Shown here one piece after another: positions 12,801-25,200 of a stretch of DNA of 64,000 bases. Source of the DNA: Eremophila alpestris peregrina. Taxonomy: Eukaryota; Chordata; Aves; Passeriformes; Alaudidae. Made by a program: the position numbers and the translations under genes. The notes beneath the pieces were generated by a model. The model made no database searches, was not told where the DNA came from, and worked only from the letters and a program-made list of their open reading frames with translations. The stretch is from the NCBI GenBank assembly GCA_009792885.1, contig WMCF01000018.1, positions 9,306,927-9,370,926 on the forward strand, read 5' to 3'. The stretch's first letter is position 1; each line of letters starts with the position of its first letter.

Positions 12801-15800
12801 ATATAGCAAGAAAGCTCCCTTCTCCATTCCACAGCAATGAGGAATCCACAGCTTTTTGCTGAGATGTGAAGGAAGATTGCAAAACAGGAGTGAGTTTAAC
12901 AGTGCAGGGTTGGCTACTGAAGCTTGTCTGCTTTCACTTCCTTAATACTTCAATTTCAGGGTTGTCTACTCAAGATCTGAGCTACTCTGACCAGTCCCTG
13001 CATGATAAACTCAGGGTTAGGAAAGGAAACAAGCATAACATAACACAAAACATTCTCCTGGACTGTATCCTTTATCAATATTCCCCATGAGAGGTCACCA
13101 GCTCCTTAAAGCCAGTCAGTTGTGAACAGCATATCCATGAACTGCATGTTACAGGAAAACAGCCTGGAATCCCCCTATTAAACCTTGGCATCAGGGCACA
13201 CACAGTGTAATTACAGCCTGCAGCAGAATAATTTGAAAACTTTATTCCACAGGGCCATAATTAGATCCTGGCTGTAATCCTTTAATTGCCAATATCATCT
13301 AGTGCATTACAGACAGAGCACACCAACTACATGAGGAAATGTGCTGAGAGGTTGTGCAGGAGCCACAGCAAAAGCAACAGCAGGGCCAGGGATGCAGGCT
13401 GCTAAGCAAGGAACAAGTAATAAACATCAGAATATACAACCTGGAAACACCAGGATTTCTACGCTCACTCTGCAGATTTGTTGCATCAGTAGTTTGTGTC
13501 CAAGAGCACCTGACCAGAAGCACAAGTCAGGTCTATTGAAAAAAATCTGTCATAAATTGCCACTTATATCACTTGACCACCAAGAAAAGGGCAGAAATAG
13601 ATTTCTAGCAATTCTTTGGAAGAAGTTCTGAGGACTTACACTGCAGTAGATGCTGACCAGTCCAAAATGGAGTGAAACCAAAACAGACCAAACACACCAG
13701 ACAGCACACATCCATCTCTCAGTTCCATGCTCCTCTGTGGGAGGTGCCCACCACCTCAGCAACACATCTTTAATTGTTTTTTAACTAATTCTTACTGCAA
13801 CAAACCCAACTACACCCTGCACCCAACTGCAGATTACCAGCAGCAATAGAATTACAAGCAATACAGGTTTTCATAAAAAATACATTTCTCCTTCATACCA
13901 CCTGTCAAAGGCAGTGAACAATTTTCTCTTTGTAAAAAGTGGCTGCAACTTTTGTCATTACCCCACAGGGTGCTGGAAAAAACAATAGCACAGCAAACTG
14001 CTGAAAAATTGCTCGAGAGGAACACAGGCTCCCAGTTAAACCACTCTGCTCCTTCCCTTACTGATAGGAACACACATAAAAAGGCACCACTTCTTTAAGT
14101 GCATCACAAGATTTATGGAGGCAATCATTCTCATAAATACCCTCTATTTACTGACTTTTCAAATCCACATCCACTTTGTTTCCTATGCAAAGAAACCTCA
14201 CCTGACTGGCAGCTCTGTCACTTCCTTGCCTGGATTAAACTGGAAGATAAATTGAAAATGAGGGGGAAACTCCTTCATGATTTTCCATATATTCTTTAAT
14301 AACACAAGATACCATGGTTGTTGGGAAATGTAAGGTCTTTAATTTTAGAATAAGCAATTGGGAAGATGCAACAGGTTCCTGGAATCAGAAGCAAAGCAGC
14401 ACCCAACCTCAAACTAGGCCTAAGTAAGAAACAGTTACTAATAATATAAGCTTGTTATATTCAGCAGCTGAACTCAAGAGGACTTAAAGGGAAATAGCAC
14501 TAGAAAAGCAGGAGAGGTGACAGGAAGCTTGAGGTACTTATATGACAGGTACTTATATGAGCCCCATGCCTCTCCCCAGAATGACAGGCTTCTATTGTAA
14601 TGTATTGGTAAAACTGTTAAAATCTCATTTAAACCCCTAAAAGAGTTACCAAATTCTCCTTCTAATACAAGCTTACATGTGGCCAGAGTAGAATGAGCCA
14701 CGCGGAAGCTGTATTAAAGTCCTGAGGGTTTCTATCACCTCACAGATATGGCTTAAAATAATTTGTGAGGTGGCTCCTTAGGTGTGTTTTGGAAAGCAAA
14801 ATGCTTTGTAAACTGATAAAATAATAAAGGATAAAGAACAAAATAGAAACTGTGCACAGGTGCATGAAAGCTCATTGCATCTTGCTATGACACCCCAAAA
14901 AGCACCAAGAAGCTTCATGCTCTCCCTTAAGTACTGAATGATTTGGGTGGGTTTTTGGCAAACTGTCCCATAGAGAATGGCTGCATTTCTGAGGGACAGG
15001 TAAAGAGATTTATCAGTGTTTCTGTCTTGGCCTTGAACCAAAGGCTGCCAGGGGAGCAAAGAACTTTCTAGGCCTTTTTCCTTTTAAGTCCTAACGTGCA
15101 ACTGAAACCCTTTTTCCTTATGTGGAAAACATCTGCTTGGTTTTGGGGTGCATTCCTAATCCTTCTTCTTCCCAATTTCATCTGATGGAAAGTTGAAAAA
15201 TAATCCAAATATCCTGATTTAGCTTGACCTCTACTTCAGCAATAGCTGCAAGGCACAAATGTCACTTCTACAAGCACTGCTTAGAGTGGACAAAGCCTCC
15301 TCCTTGAACAATGGGACAAGTGCTGGCACAGCTGAGAAAGCTGCTGAAAGCTCTGTGCTGAGGTCACACCAAGGCAGCTCTGGGCACATGGGAACAGCTG
15401 TGCCCTTACCTTGCACCAGAGAAAGCTGCAGCTCACAGGAGTTAATCTTCCATAAGAACAGGCAAGAAGTGTAACAGGTTGGCACAGTGAGACCCAAGCT
15501 GTGAACACACCAGCAGGACCACACAGGTTGTTCACTTAAACATCATCAAGGTAAAAATTCTCAGCTTGTTTGGAAGCCAAAGCAGTAGAGCAGCATCTTT
15601 CAGCATTTTTCTTGGGTGTAGTGCAGGGAAGTGCAGCAGCCCCTCCTCAGCTCCCTCAGCCACACTGTGTGCTCCTCCAACAGTGCCCAGAGACCAAAAT
15701 CAGGGTGACTTTTTTTTTTCCCCTCAAACTTTGAGCCTTTAAGAATTAGATGCAACATCTGTGCATCATATCACAGAATTTTATTAACTGAATGGAAAAA

Positions 15801-18051
15801 GCACTGCCAAAGGAAAAAATGAACCAACTTATTTTAGATGCATACATGCTAGGATGAGATGACTTGTCCTCAGAATGTAATTATGCTACTTTTGAAGGTC
15901 AAGTGACCATGTCAGACATCTGCACCTAAGGACTTGTCACTTACGTCAGAGCACACACACTGGGTGCTAAGGGATTGTTTTAGAGACAGTCCTTAGGGAA
16001 AAGGTCAGGAAAAAGCACACAAATGAAGTGACCTGCCTGAAGTGCTGCAGCATGGGCAAGACTGACATGGCAAGTGGCTGAAATAAATGGAAAAGAATAT
16101 AGAATAGTATCAGTATCAATACAGGATCAATAATGCCAAAGAGAAATCTTTTTCATTAACTTTGGATCAGGCCCTGGATATTGCCAGAGGTGAAACAGCA
16201 AAAACAAAAGTGACCACAAAAGCAAGACATGAATACATACTCTTTTGATTCCTTCTTCCATCACACATGTTTAGCTTGCAGAAAAGAGACATAAGAAGCT
16301 GGAAAGTTATACAAACACTCCACTACTTTGTTTTTCTGTACCATTTGTAAAAATGCTTTTGCTAGAGACCAGTGTATGAAAGTGAGTTAAGTGGCTATTT
16401 CACAGTCTTACCTGAGCTTTCATTTTCTGTAACAATCTGAAGGCACCACACAGCACTTCTTAATATCATGCAACACACTTTGCAGTTAGGCTGGAGGCTG
16501 CATATCTCTGCTCAGTATCCCTGGTGGTTTTTAATAAGGTTTTTGCTTGTTCCATCTCCAACACTGGCTTGACACAACAGCAATTTTTCCAGATGAGAGA
16601 GAACACAGCAATCGTGAAGAATGAATTATTTACAGAAAGAGCAGTACTCCAGTACATGTCAAGACTTCACTAATTGTAGTTAATTGAAAGAACCACACTG
16701 AACATATGCACAGTGCTCTTCAGGTTCATACAAGCTTCAAGTGTTTTTAAATACTACTGAAGAAAAAAGGGAAAGGCTCAAAAGATTGACAGCAAGAAAA
16801 CAACACCTTCCAGTTCTAGAGCACTGACTCAAATCAAGTCAAAGTTAATCAAAGGTAGAATACATCATCTGCTAACTGGCTGAGGGGGACAGGTAATCCC
16901 TTTTTCTAATGGGCACACAGTATCACACAAGGTGAGGAGATCATTTTCAGTGTCACTGTGACTATTTATAAATTATTTGCAATAAATCCATAACATGTAA
17001 CTGAAAATGCAAGCTTACTTACCCTGAAGCTCAAATTATCCCAACAGCAGAAAGACAGGAGGAGCTGATAACTCATATTTGTATTGGTGCCCTGACTAAT
17101 CTCACCCTGGATTTTTTTCAGCCCAATGACTGTTTCAGACTCACAGGCTCTGTAGCAGGTAGCTCAGCCTTCTAAAGACTTGAAGAATAGGGAAATTCAG
17201 CTTCAGATCATTCAAACATCCTGAACATTCCTGCTATCTACATTTTTTCATAAAAAGCAAACACAAGCACATTTCCTGGTTTGTTTTCAATGCAAGCCCT
17301 GCTCACTTTCTGAAAGCTTTTTTGTTTTCCCCAAGACAAAACAGGTGCCCATGCCTTGTGTTAGAAGTTATTATCAAAAAATTATCCACCTCCTGCAAAT
17401 TTCAAGATGCCTTAATGCTTGGCTAGAGCTGTTTGCAAGCCAGACCTAACTTCCCATGCTACTTGCCCAGCATTCCCTATTTTGTAGCACCATGTGAGTG
17501 TGCTGGTGCCTCAGCAACCACTTCCTCAGTGCACCAAATGTGTGACTCTTCCTCTGAAGCCTGACTTCAGCCACACTGTGCTCATGGCTCTGGATTCTGC
17601 TGTACAGGCCAAAATCCTGGGCAGGCAGCAGTGCAATGATGAACTTGAAATGTAGATTTAAACACAGACAAGCTGAAACAGCACACATTGTAATAGAATA
17701 TCCATTTCTTTCTTAGTGAGAGGATTGAGGAAATTATGCTTCGATGTTTTTCCCCAGAGTGCTGAGCTTTAAAGTTCAAAAGCAGGCTTGAAGTCCCATT
17801 TTGTTTAATATCTACCTGATGCTGAAGAAATAACTGCTTGGTCTCAATCCCTCCATGCAAGCTAAAAAATCAAACTGATTTGTCTTACAAAATTCTTACT
17901 GGGCTACACAAATTGTATAAAACCTCTGCTGACAGAGATAGAACAAATATCAGCAAGGACAGGGCAAGCAGGATTTCCTACTCTGTTAGATTTAAACCAC
18001 AGAATAACAAAAGCTCTGTCCATAATACAAGAACACATACCCATAACAGGG
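9813..18051. other. Intergenic sequence 3' of ACTR3B, no gene recognised
   Basis: AT-rich sequence with short open frames only. Local features are a 15-bp tandem duplication at 14532-14561 and a nuclear-receptor-like half-site pair near 15896-15909 (AGGTCA AG TGACCA) with a CRE-like ACGTCA nearby. No exon-like conserved peptide was seen. Confidence 0.55.
14532..14561. repeat. 15-bp tandem duplication
   Basis: AGGTACTTATATGAC is followed directly by AGGTACTTATATGAG, a one-base difference. This is a recent local slip duplication. Confidence 0.85.
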
Positions 18052-18195
18052 TAGTTAGGTCCTGGAACAGCTTGCCCAGGTGCTCAGGAACCTCCATTCA
18101 CAGAAACTTGACTGGCCCTGAGCAAACAGAGAGGATTTTGAAGTGAGCCCTGCACTAAACCAGAGTCTGGATCTGAAATCTCCAGAGGTCCCTTT
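18052..18195 (+). mobile_element. CR1 LINE 3' region fragment
   Basis: It contains TCCTGGAACAGCTTGCCCAG, GGAACCTCCATTC, ACTTGACTGGCCCTGAGCAA, and near the end GAAATCTCCAGAGGTCCCTTT. These match the order of CR1 3' sequence (CTGGAACAGGTTGCCCAG ... GATCTCCAGAGGTCCCTTCC). It lies just past the ACTR3B poly(A) site in the opposite orientation. Confidence 0.8.
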
Positions 18196-18292
18196 ACATT
18201 CAGTGTAAGTGACCCCACACACACTGACATACAAATGCAAAGCAAACCTCATGAGATGAAGAGGGGAAGTAAATCAGGAGTACCACAAACAT

Positions 18293-19120
18293 TCATAAAG
18301 ATGTCAACAGCTTTTATTTCACTGGTGCAAGGCCCGTGTGTCATCCACCACTCACCAACAGCAAAACAAAACATCATCTCCTAAAAAACAGTTTCAGAAA
18401 ATTCAAAACAAAGGAACAGTGGCTATAATAAACTTCATACAATACTGTAAATCACTTTGCATCATCCAAACATGAACAGATCAGTTTCTATCATACATGG
18501 CTTATTTTTTCCCCCAAAAAAAATACCAGCACTACTCCAATACATGCCTCACACCTGGAAATGCGTAACACCACTCCATGACATTGACAGCTGTTCGTGC
18601 TTAGAACTAGTCATCAACTCACCCTACCAATATCATAAAATACAAAATGATATGAAAACCTACATTTACAAAGTACTGTCCCAATCCTGCAATCCATTCC
18701 ATTTGGGCAGGTACCTGTATCCATTCCAACTCCCCTAAAGGCAATGTGGTATTTAGTGCTCCATTGCTAAAGGTTTGATTGCAAACTCAGGGCACAAGTG
18801 GGAAAGATCTTTCCACAAGCAGTAAAACACTGCCTTATTCTTCTAGATGCAGTTTCAGTAGTATTTGCACAACCTCCTAAACTGAGACTTACCTATTTTC
18901 AATTACCTCACATTTAGGAAGAAAGGAGGAAAGGCTCTGAGGAGTCAGCAGAGAAATGACTTGGGGCTGTAAGCTGTGCTTTAGTGCACCATGGTGATCC
19001 AAATGCCTCAGAGTTAACCACATCTTGCTTCAGTATTTACAGTATCTGCTGCCTTCCTCTGCACTGCATGAGTTTCTTCACCAGCACAGTCTCAGAGATC
19101 TGATTTCCACTGGATGAGCA
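18293..19120 (-). other. ACTR3B: ACTR3B 3' UTR (extent inferred)
   Basis: Non-coding sequence from the stop codon to the first good poly(A) signal on the minus strand, about 830 nt. The right end is certain and the left end is inferred. I saw no earlier AATAAA on the minus strand within it. A longer alternative UTR cannot be excluded. Confidence 0.65.
18313..18318 (-). terminator. ACTR3B: Poly(A) signal AATAAA of ACTR3B
   Basis: TTTATT on the plus strand reads AATAAA on the minus strand. About 20 nt further along the transcript is a GU-rich stretch (TGTTTGTGG around 18285-18292), as expected for a downstream processing element. Cleavage would fall near 18295. Confidence 0.6.
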
Positions 19121-19216
19121 CTATGACATGACTCCAAAAACGGGATTGTGACGACAAATACTAGGGCCATACTCTTCATAGTCCTTCTTGGTGTGACATA
19201 CTTGGAAAAACTCTGG
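19121..19216 (-). CDS. ACTR3B: ACTR3B coding exon 12 (residues 388-418 and stop)
   Basis: The final 96 coding nt read PEFFQVCHTKKDYEEYGP through HNPVFGVMS and then TAG (19123-19121). EYGP rather than EIGP marks Arp3B. The acceptor is AG at 19218-19217, preceded by only a short, A/T-rich tract. The 3' UTR follows directly. Confidence 0.97.
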   Translation of the reverse strand, partial: PEFFQVCHTKKDYEEYGPSICRHNPVFGVMS

Positions 19217-22200
19217 CTATAAAAATATAAAGCAAATCCCCCCCAAAAGCGTAAGAACATATGTAGAAAAAAAACAACAAATAAGTAACATCTTGGCATT
19301 TCTGTAGATTGCAGCTTTATGACATTGTATTACATTTTTAAATATAATAAAATGAGAAATATTAGAATATGAATAGAACTAATCAAGAGAAGTCTGTCAG
19401 GTCATAAGACTGCTTTTAAACACAGCAGCAAAGAAATCCCACTTGGCAGTCAGCAATTGCACCCATTTTCCTGTATTTGCTTCTCTCTTAGGATCATTGA
19501 TTTGGATTCTGTCCTAACTAATCTCTAGTGCTGATTTAAAGAATAAAGGCACTATATTGGAACTATCATATCAAAACTACTTCAGAATTATGTCAACTCA
19601 TTATTTCCTTACTCAAGCAAAGCTCCCATTTACCCTGTACAAATTTTACTGAGATAAAATCTGGGTAAGGATTCCAGAATGCGACACAGTTTAGTCTGTT
19701 ACAACGGAAAAGTTTAAAACTTAGTACTCAGATCAAAGACACCCAGAATTCAACATGCAATAAAAACTAAGAACAACTTTGATGAAGACTTACTGTTGAA
19801 GCCAGCATGGAACCTCCAAACCAAACTGCATAACGCTGCATGTGATGAGTTATCACTTGAACTTCCACTGGTTTGGGCTAAGGAAAACAGTTCATATTTA
19901 GTTGGTTTTCAAACTTAACATGGTCAGAACCAGACACCTTCAACCCTCCATTCACATCACTACCACTCTCAGACATGCTCCCCACTAGGAGACCAAGTCA
20001 TAAAACTCTTCATGATAACTATGATGAAGGACACAAAGTTAAATCCCTCTTGCCTACTGCTCACACATCTCCTAGAAGGAAAACCAGAACTGCTCACAGT
20101 AATTTGAAGATTTCTATAAAGAGATGTCGTACACTGCAAAGCTACCAGTGCTTTTAACAACACATAAACATATCCTACTGACTTTCCAGTGTATTTTCAC
20201 CAGTGAGATGAAAACTTTGAGCTTGATTTCTGTCACTAATCATGTAATTAATGCACTTGAAACACTCACTTTTATCCGACCACCACTGAGCTCCTCGCTG
20301 AGCCGCAGCCTCGCATCCACCACTCTCTTCAAATCCCTCTGCAGTCGTCGTCCAAAGTCCCTGAACATTGTGGATCCTCCTGAGAGCACCACATTCTGGG
20401 CAGAAATTGAAGACACACTCTGTAAATCCATTTTCAAGCAAGTTTCCCAACAGCCAACACTGCAGAGGTGACTATTTGAGTCTCAGCATCATTAGGAAGC
20501 TGACAAGGGAGGTGGAACACCTTAAGCACCCCTCAATTCACAGGAAGTTCATGGCTTCCCTACTTTTCTCCTTTAAATAAATTTATGTAGAATGGGTTAT
20601 TACAAAGGAGGATTCCATTAAAACCATGAGCAAGTACCCTGCATACACAGAGCAGCACAAATAAGACACCACATCAAGAAATTTCTCTGGAGATGTTCAC
20701 AGCAAGTAGTTTTAGCCCTGACACTAAATAAAGCTGAACTCTCATCATATTACATAGTTACAAAAGCTACAAAATTATCTAGAACTCTATTTTCTTTTTT
20801 TTATTTCCAGAGTTCTTCAAAAAGGCACCACACTTTCACAGAAAACAGCAGCATAGAGGAAGTTATGATGCTTCTTCCCTTGCTTGTCTGGTATTACTCA
20901 GTTTTCAGAGCAGAACCAAATGCCTCTAAACCTGGACTTGTACTTGGATTCTAAACAGAAATGTTAAAATTTCCAATCCCTAATTCTGATCACGTTGCAG
21001 CATCCCAGACTAACACAGAAGTAATTTCGAAGGTGGGGGATCCAAAAGGATCCCTAGAAAATCACATCAGTGGCATCAAAAATGCAATTCATGATCAGAA
21101 AAAAGAACACAACATGACCAAACTGCACATGTGCCTTTGCACAGTGCTAAAGCCACTCACGTGCCTTTGATACATGTCCACAAGCAACTTGGACCAGGAG
21201 TTCATTGTACACAGGTCCAAGGATTAACTCTCAGTAACATTTTTTGACATTGCAGACCAAGACTGTGGACATAATGAAAAAATCCCTGACCCACTGTTTT
21301 CAGCCTGCACATGGAACTGAAGAGTCAAAGACATGCACAGTAAGTGTTCACACTTGCATGGTGCAGAAGTGCTTGGATTTTAAGCAACAGGTAACCAGGG
21401 AAATCTTGTTTGCACCTTGTAAAGTGAGAAGACAGCTGTTTGTTTATTCATGAGAAAAAAATCCCTGCACATCATAAAAACCATTCCAGTAGGAAAAACT
21501 CATTTCTTCACAGCTTCAGATGTGAAAAAATGCATAACAAAGCAGGTGTGCTTTAAAGAAGAAAAAAAGCACAGGTCCCCAAAACATTACTGAAATATTT
21601 CCAAAAGGAAAAGAGGACAGAAAAGAGGAAAGGAGCCAGAAGGCACAGCTGATTCTAAAGTTAAAGCAGGAGGGAGGATTCCCCCTACTCTCCCCCATAC
21701 ACAAAAACATCTCTTCCCCTGCTTCAAAGTGGTCATGCACTCCACTTGGGCAAAGGAAATTGCTAATGGCAAAAAAAGACAACAACCAACCTGAGTGATG
21801 AAATAGCAATTAAAAAGATGCCATCAGAAAATATTACCTGGAGATAATGAAGTTGGCGAAGACTGTGAAAGCAGTAATTCTATTCAAAGCAAATTAAACT
21901 TCAAGCATACTCCATAAAGTGGACAATGCTATCACTAAAAATAGATTCCAGAATAAACCCAAGAATAATTTTTCTAACACCTCCAAGACCAATTCATGTA
22001 ACTACAGAGTTAGCAGTATCACTGAGAGGATTTTTCCACGTAGTTACCATTCCAGGGTTAGAGGCTAAGAAGTTATATCTTCTTCACATTATGACTATTC
22101 AAGTACTTCTGCACACCAAAATCAGTTCAACAATAACACTGCCCAAGGAGAACAGAAGCAGCAAGGTACAAATGTTGAAAAGATAAGTTACCTCATTATC

Positions 22201-25200
22201 ACATATCTGGAGCAATCAAGCTAAGCAAAATTCTGGATATAAGTAACTAGGTGACACCAACTGCATTCAGAAGATGCTTAATTACAGTTACAGTTCCCCT
22301 GCTCCCTGCACTTCTTGGCAGTGCCAGACGAAACCCATTTTAACTCTTTAGTAGAAGACTTGTCATACAGCCTTCAGCAAGTTCTCAACTCATCAAGTCA
22401 GATCAGAAGCCAGGTACTCCCCACTTACAATGAAAGCAGAATCCATATCCATTCCAAACCCCTCAAACACCACACCCACCACGTACCAAGGACACAATAA
22501 AGGTGAGAAAAGATGGTCAGATGAAAAAAAAAAAATTAAAAACAATCCCAGAAAACAACTGAGGGGTACCACCCACCTCCCTCCACCATGACCTCTTGAA
22601 TACCTTCTCTAGAATAAATCTGCATAATTCTAATAACTACTTAACAAAAAAAAAANAAAAAAAAAAAAAACAAAGCATGCTAAATACGCCTGTAGAGAAA
22701 GCTTACTAGTGATGTTTGGGTTTTCAGCCTGTCAGAGAATCCTCCAGCCTCCCAGAAAAAAAGACATCAAAGAAGTTAGGCTTTAAGTATCTGTTTCCAG
22801 CTGATTCCTTTAAAGGGGACTTCTGATCTTACTCTGCTCAAACACACTTCAGCTGGTTTAACAGCTCCAAGCAGCCCATATGTTTCTCAGCTAACACCAA
22901 TTATCATACCTGCTGGTTTTCACTTTTGCAGTTAACTGGCTGAACATTTAAGTTGTTTCAAAAGAGTGTGCTCCCTTAGCAGAGAGGGATGAAGCCCCTC
23001 CACACACCTGAAAAAGCTAACCACAACAAGCAAATAAATGGAAGTAGGCTATTTCTGGAAGGAGACCAGGGGAGTGGATACCAATCACAAAATTATTAAG
23101 GGTGGAAAAGACCTCTAAGAACATCGAGATAACCTCAGAGAGCTGGCAAGAAATTTCTCCTTTCTCATCTGTACCTTTTGCTTCTGTTAAGAACTCCGTG
23201 CTGCTGAGTTTCTCACTGAATCATTTCTGGTATTATGCCTGTACAATGTAACTCTGCAGAGATATGAAATTGCCGAGCAAAGCAACCCTGCTCCTGCAAC
23301 AGAAATCTCTGACTAAATCAAGCTTACATAAAAACTCCAAAGAGTGAAATTAGCTCCTGAAGAACTCAGCAGTAGCAAGCACAAGGTGCAGCACTGCATC
23401 TTCACATTGCACTGTGGTGTGAGCACACTCTCAGCTGGACACATCAAACTTTGCAGCACCAAACTGAAAAGCAGCCCCTGCTTTTCTGGCAAGTAAGAAC
23501 AACACATCCCATTTTCCTTTCTTTCCAACTCACAGCCTAAATTAAAGTTAGCATGATGTGACCAGACCACCAGAGACACATACTGAGATAAATATCTGGC
23601 TGCTAATAAAAATTATTCTGGGTAAAACCAGGAAGGTTCATAAGCTGAAGCCAAGCACTTCATTAGCAAGTGAATCAATTAAGCTACATGTCTCTGTTAA
23701 TTTGGTTAAAACAAGGCATTATTTGCCAACACAGTATGGAAAGTATAAGGATAAATATTGTTCATATCAAACAATAAATATAGCACAAAGAAGTAAATTC
23801 ATTGTGAGAAACACTATTTTTAAAATATAATAATAAAGAAATAATTTCTTTTTTCCTTAAGATCATGGATTTAACATTCATTTCACATTTCAAGTAATAG
23901 CAAGAGATTTCAGCATGACTTATGGTGGTGCCATTCTGCAGAAACATGCCTGAGACACAAAAAGAAACAGAAAATCCTGCAGATGCACTGAGCAATTATT
24001 AAACCAACTAGCAGGAGTAATCTTACAAATTTATTTACAGCTGTGATAGGAATAAGCAGGGCCTCTCCTCAGTACTCCTATGCTACAATAACAGAGTTAA
24101 TCTCTCGGGGCTTTCATTCAAATACTGCAGGAATACAGCAGGAATGCTGCTCCTTTCCCATGTCCTGTCACGGTGCCAGCAGATGCCATGGCCTGGCAGT
24201 CCCTCCACCCTTCCCTCACTCCCCACTCTGCTGTGGGTGAGGAGCAGGGAGTTTCTGTGGTGCTGGAGCACAGATCAGCAAAGCCAGTCCAACAGTGCCA
24301 TCTACCCACGGTGCTGTGCAGCTGGAGCTGCTCTCACACCGAGGGATTCCATCTAACAGCAAATGAAGTCAGGAGTGATGTCAGGGGGTTTTTACCACCC
24401 CATTAGCCCCTGCACCCAGGACCTCTCCAGTGTTTGAGGATGGGCTCCTGTGAGCTCTGCAGTTTAACTTGCTGAGTGAACACTGACACAAGCAGCACAG
24501 TCCAAGTCTTAATTGTAGCAAGGAGCTTGATTTCACTATTTCACTAAGTTTTCATTTTGAGAGACTAATCTGAGTCCACAGCAGCTGCAGAGCCAGCTGA
24601 GAAGTCACCTTCTCCAAGGAAAGAGCCAATTTGTCAAAATCTCCTCTCCATGCACCTGTGTTTCTATGGAAAACCTGGATAATTAATCTCTAATAAAACA
24701 CCACACTTGCCAACATCCTAGAGTCCCCCCACCTCATGCAGAATTTTCAACTTGAGAAGTTGGCTTAGAATTTTGAGGTCAAGGATGTTATCATTTGATT
24801 CAGTGTGATCTGAATCATGAATGTTTAAGCATGTTTGGCTAGGAGCTTTCAGAGGTACTTCTGAAAGAATTTACCTGGCTTCAGATGTCATTTATCTTAT
24901 ATTCCTTCATTCAGATATTTGTGCTAAAAACACAGCAGAGAAAAGCTGAAAGAAATCAATTGCTGGGACAGTCAGTGACCCTACTCTTCTATGCTTTGTA
25001 CTGGGAGAACGCAAGAACTGTTAATACTGTTCTCATCTTAACTCTGGAAGTATCTGAGTAGAGACTGTGGATAAGGAAAAGGATGAAGCAGAGTGTGGAA
25101 TACAAGTGATAGTTTCTGAACCTGTTATTGACAAAAAATACCGTTCATCAGGACAGCAAGCAGTTTTTAACTGCTTTTTTCAAAACCCTTTGTCCCTCAT

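Noticed and set aside
15896..15909. Oestrogen-response-like AGGTCA/TGACC pair
   Set aside because: Spacing is 2 rather than 3 bases, and single motif hits of this size are common by chance.
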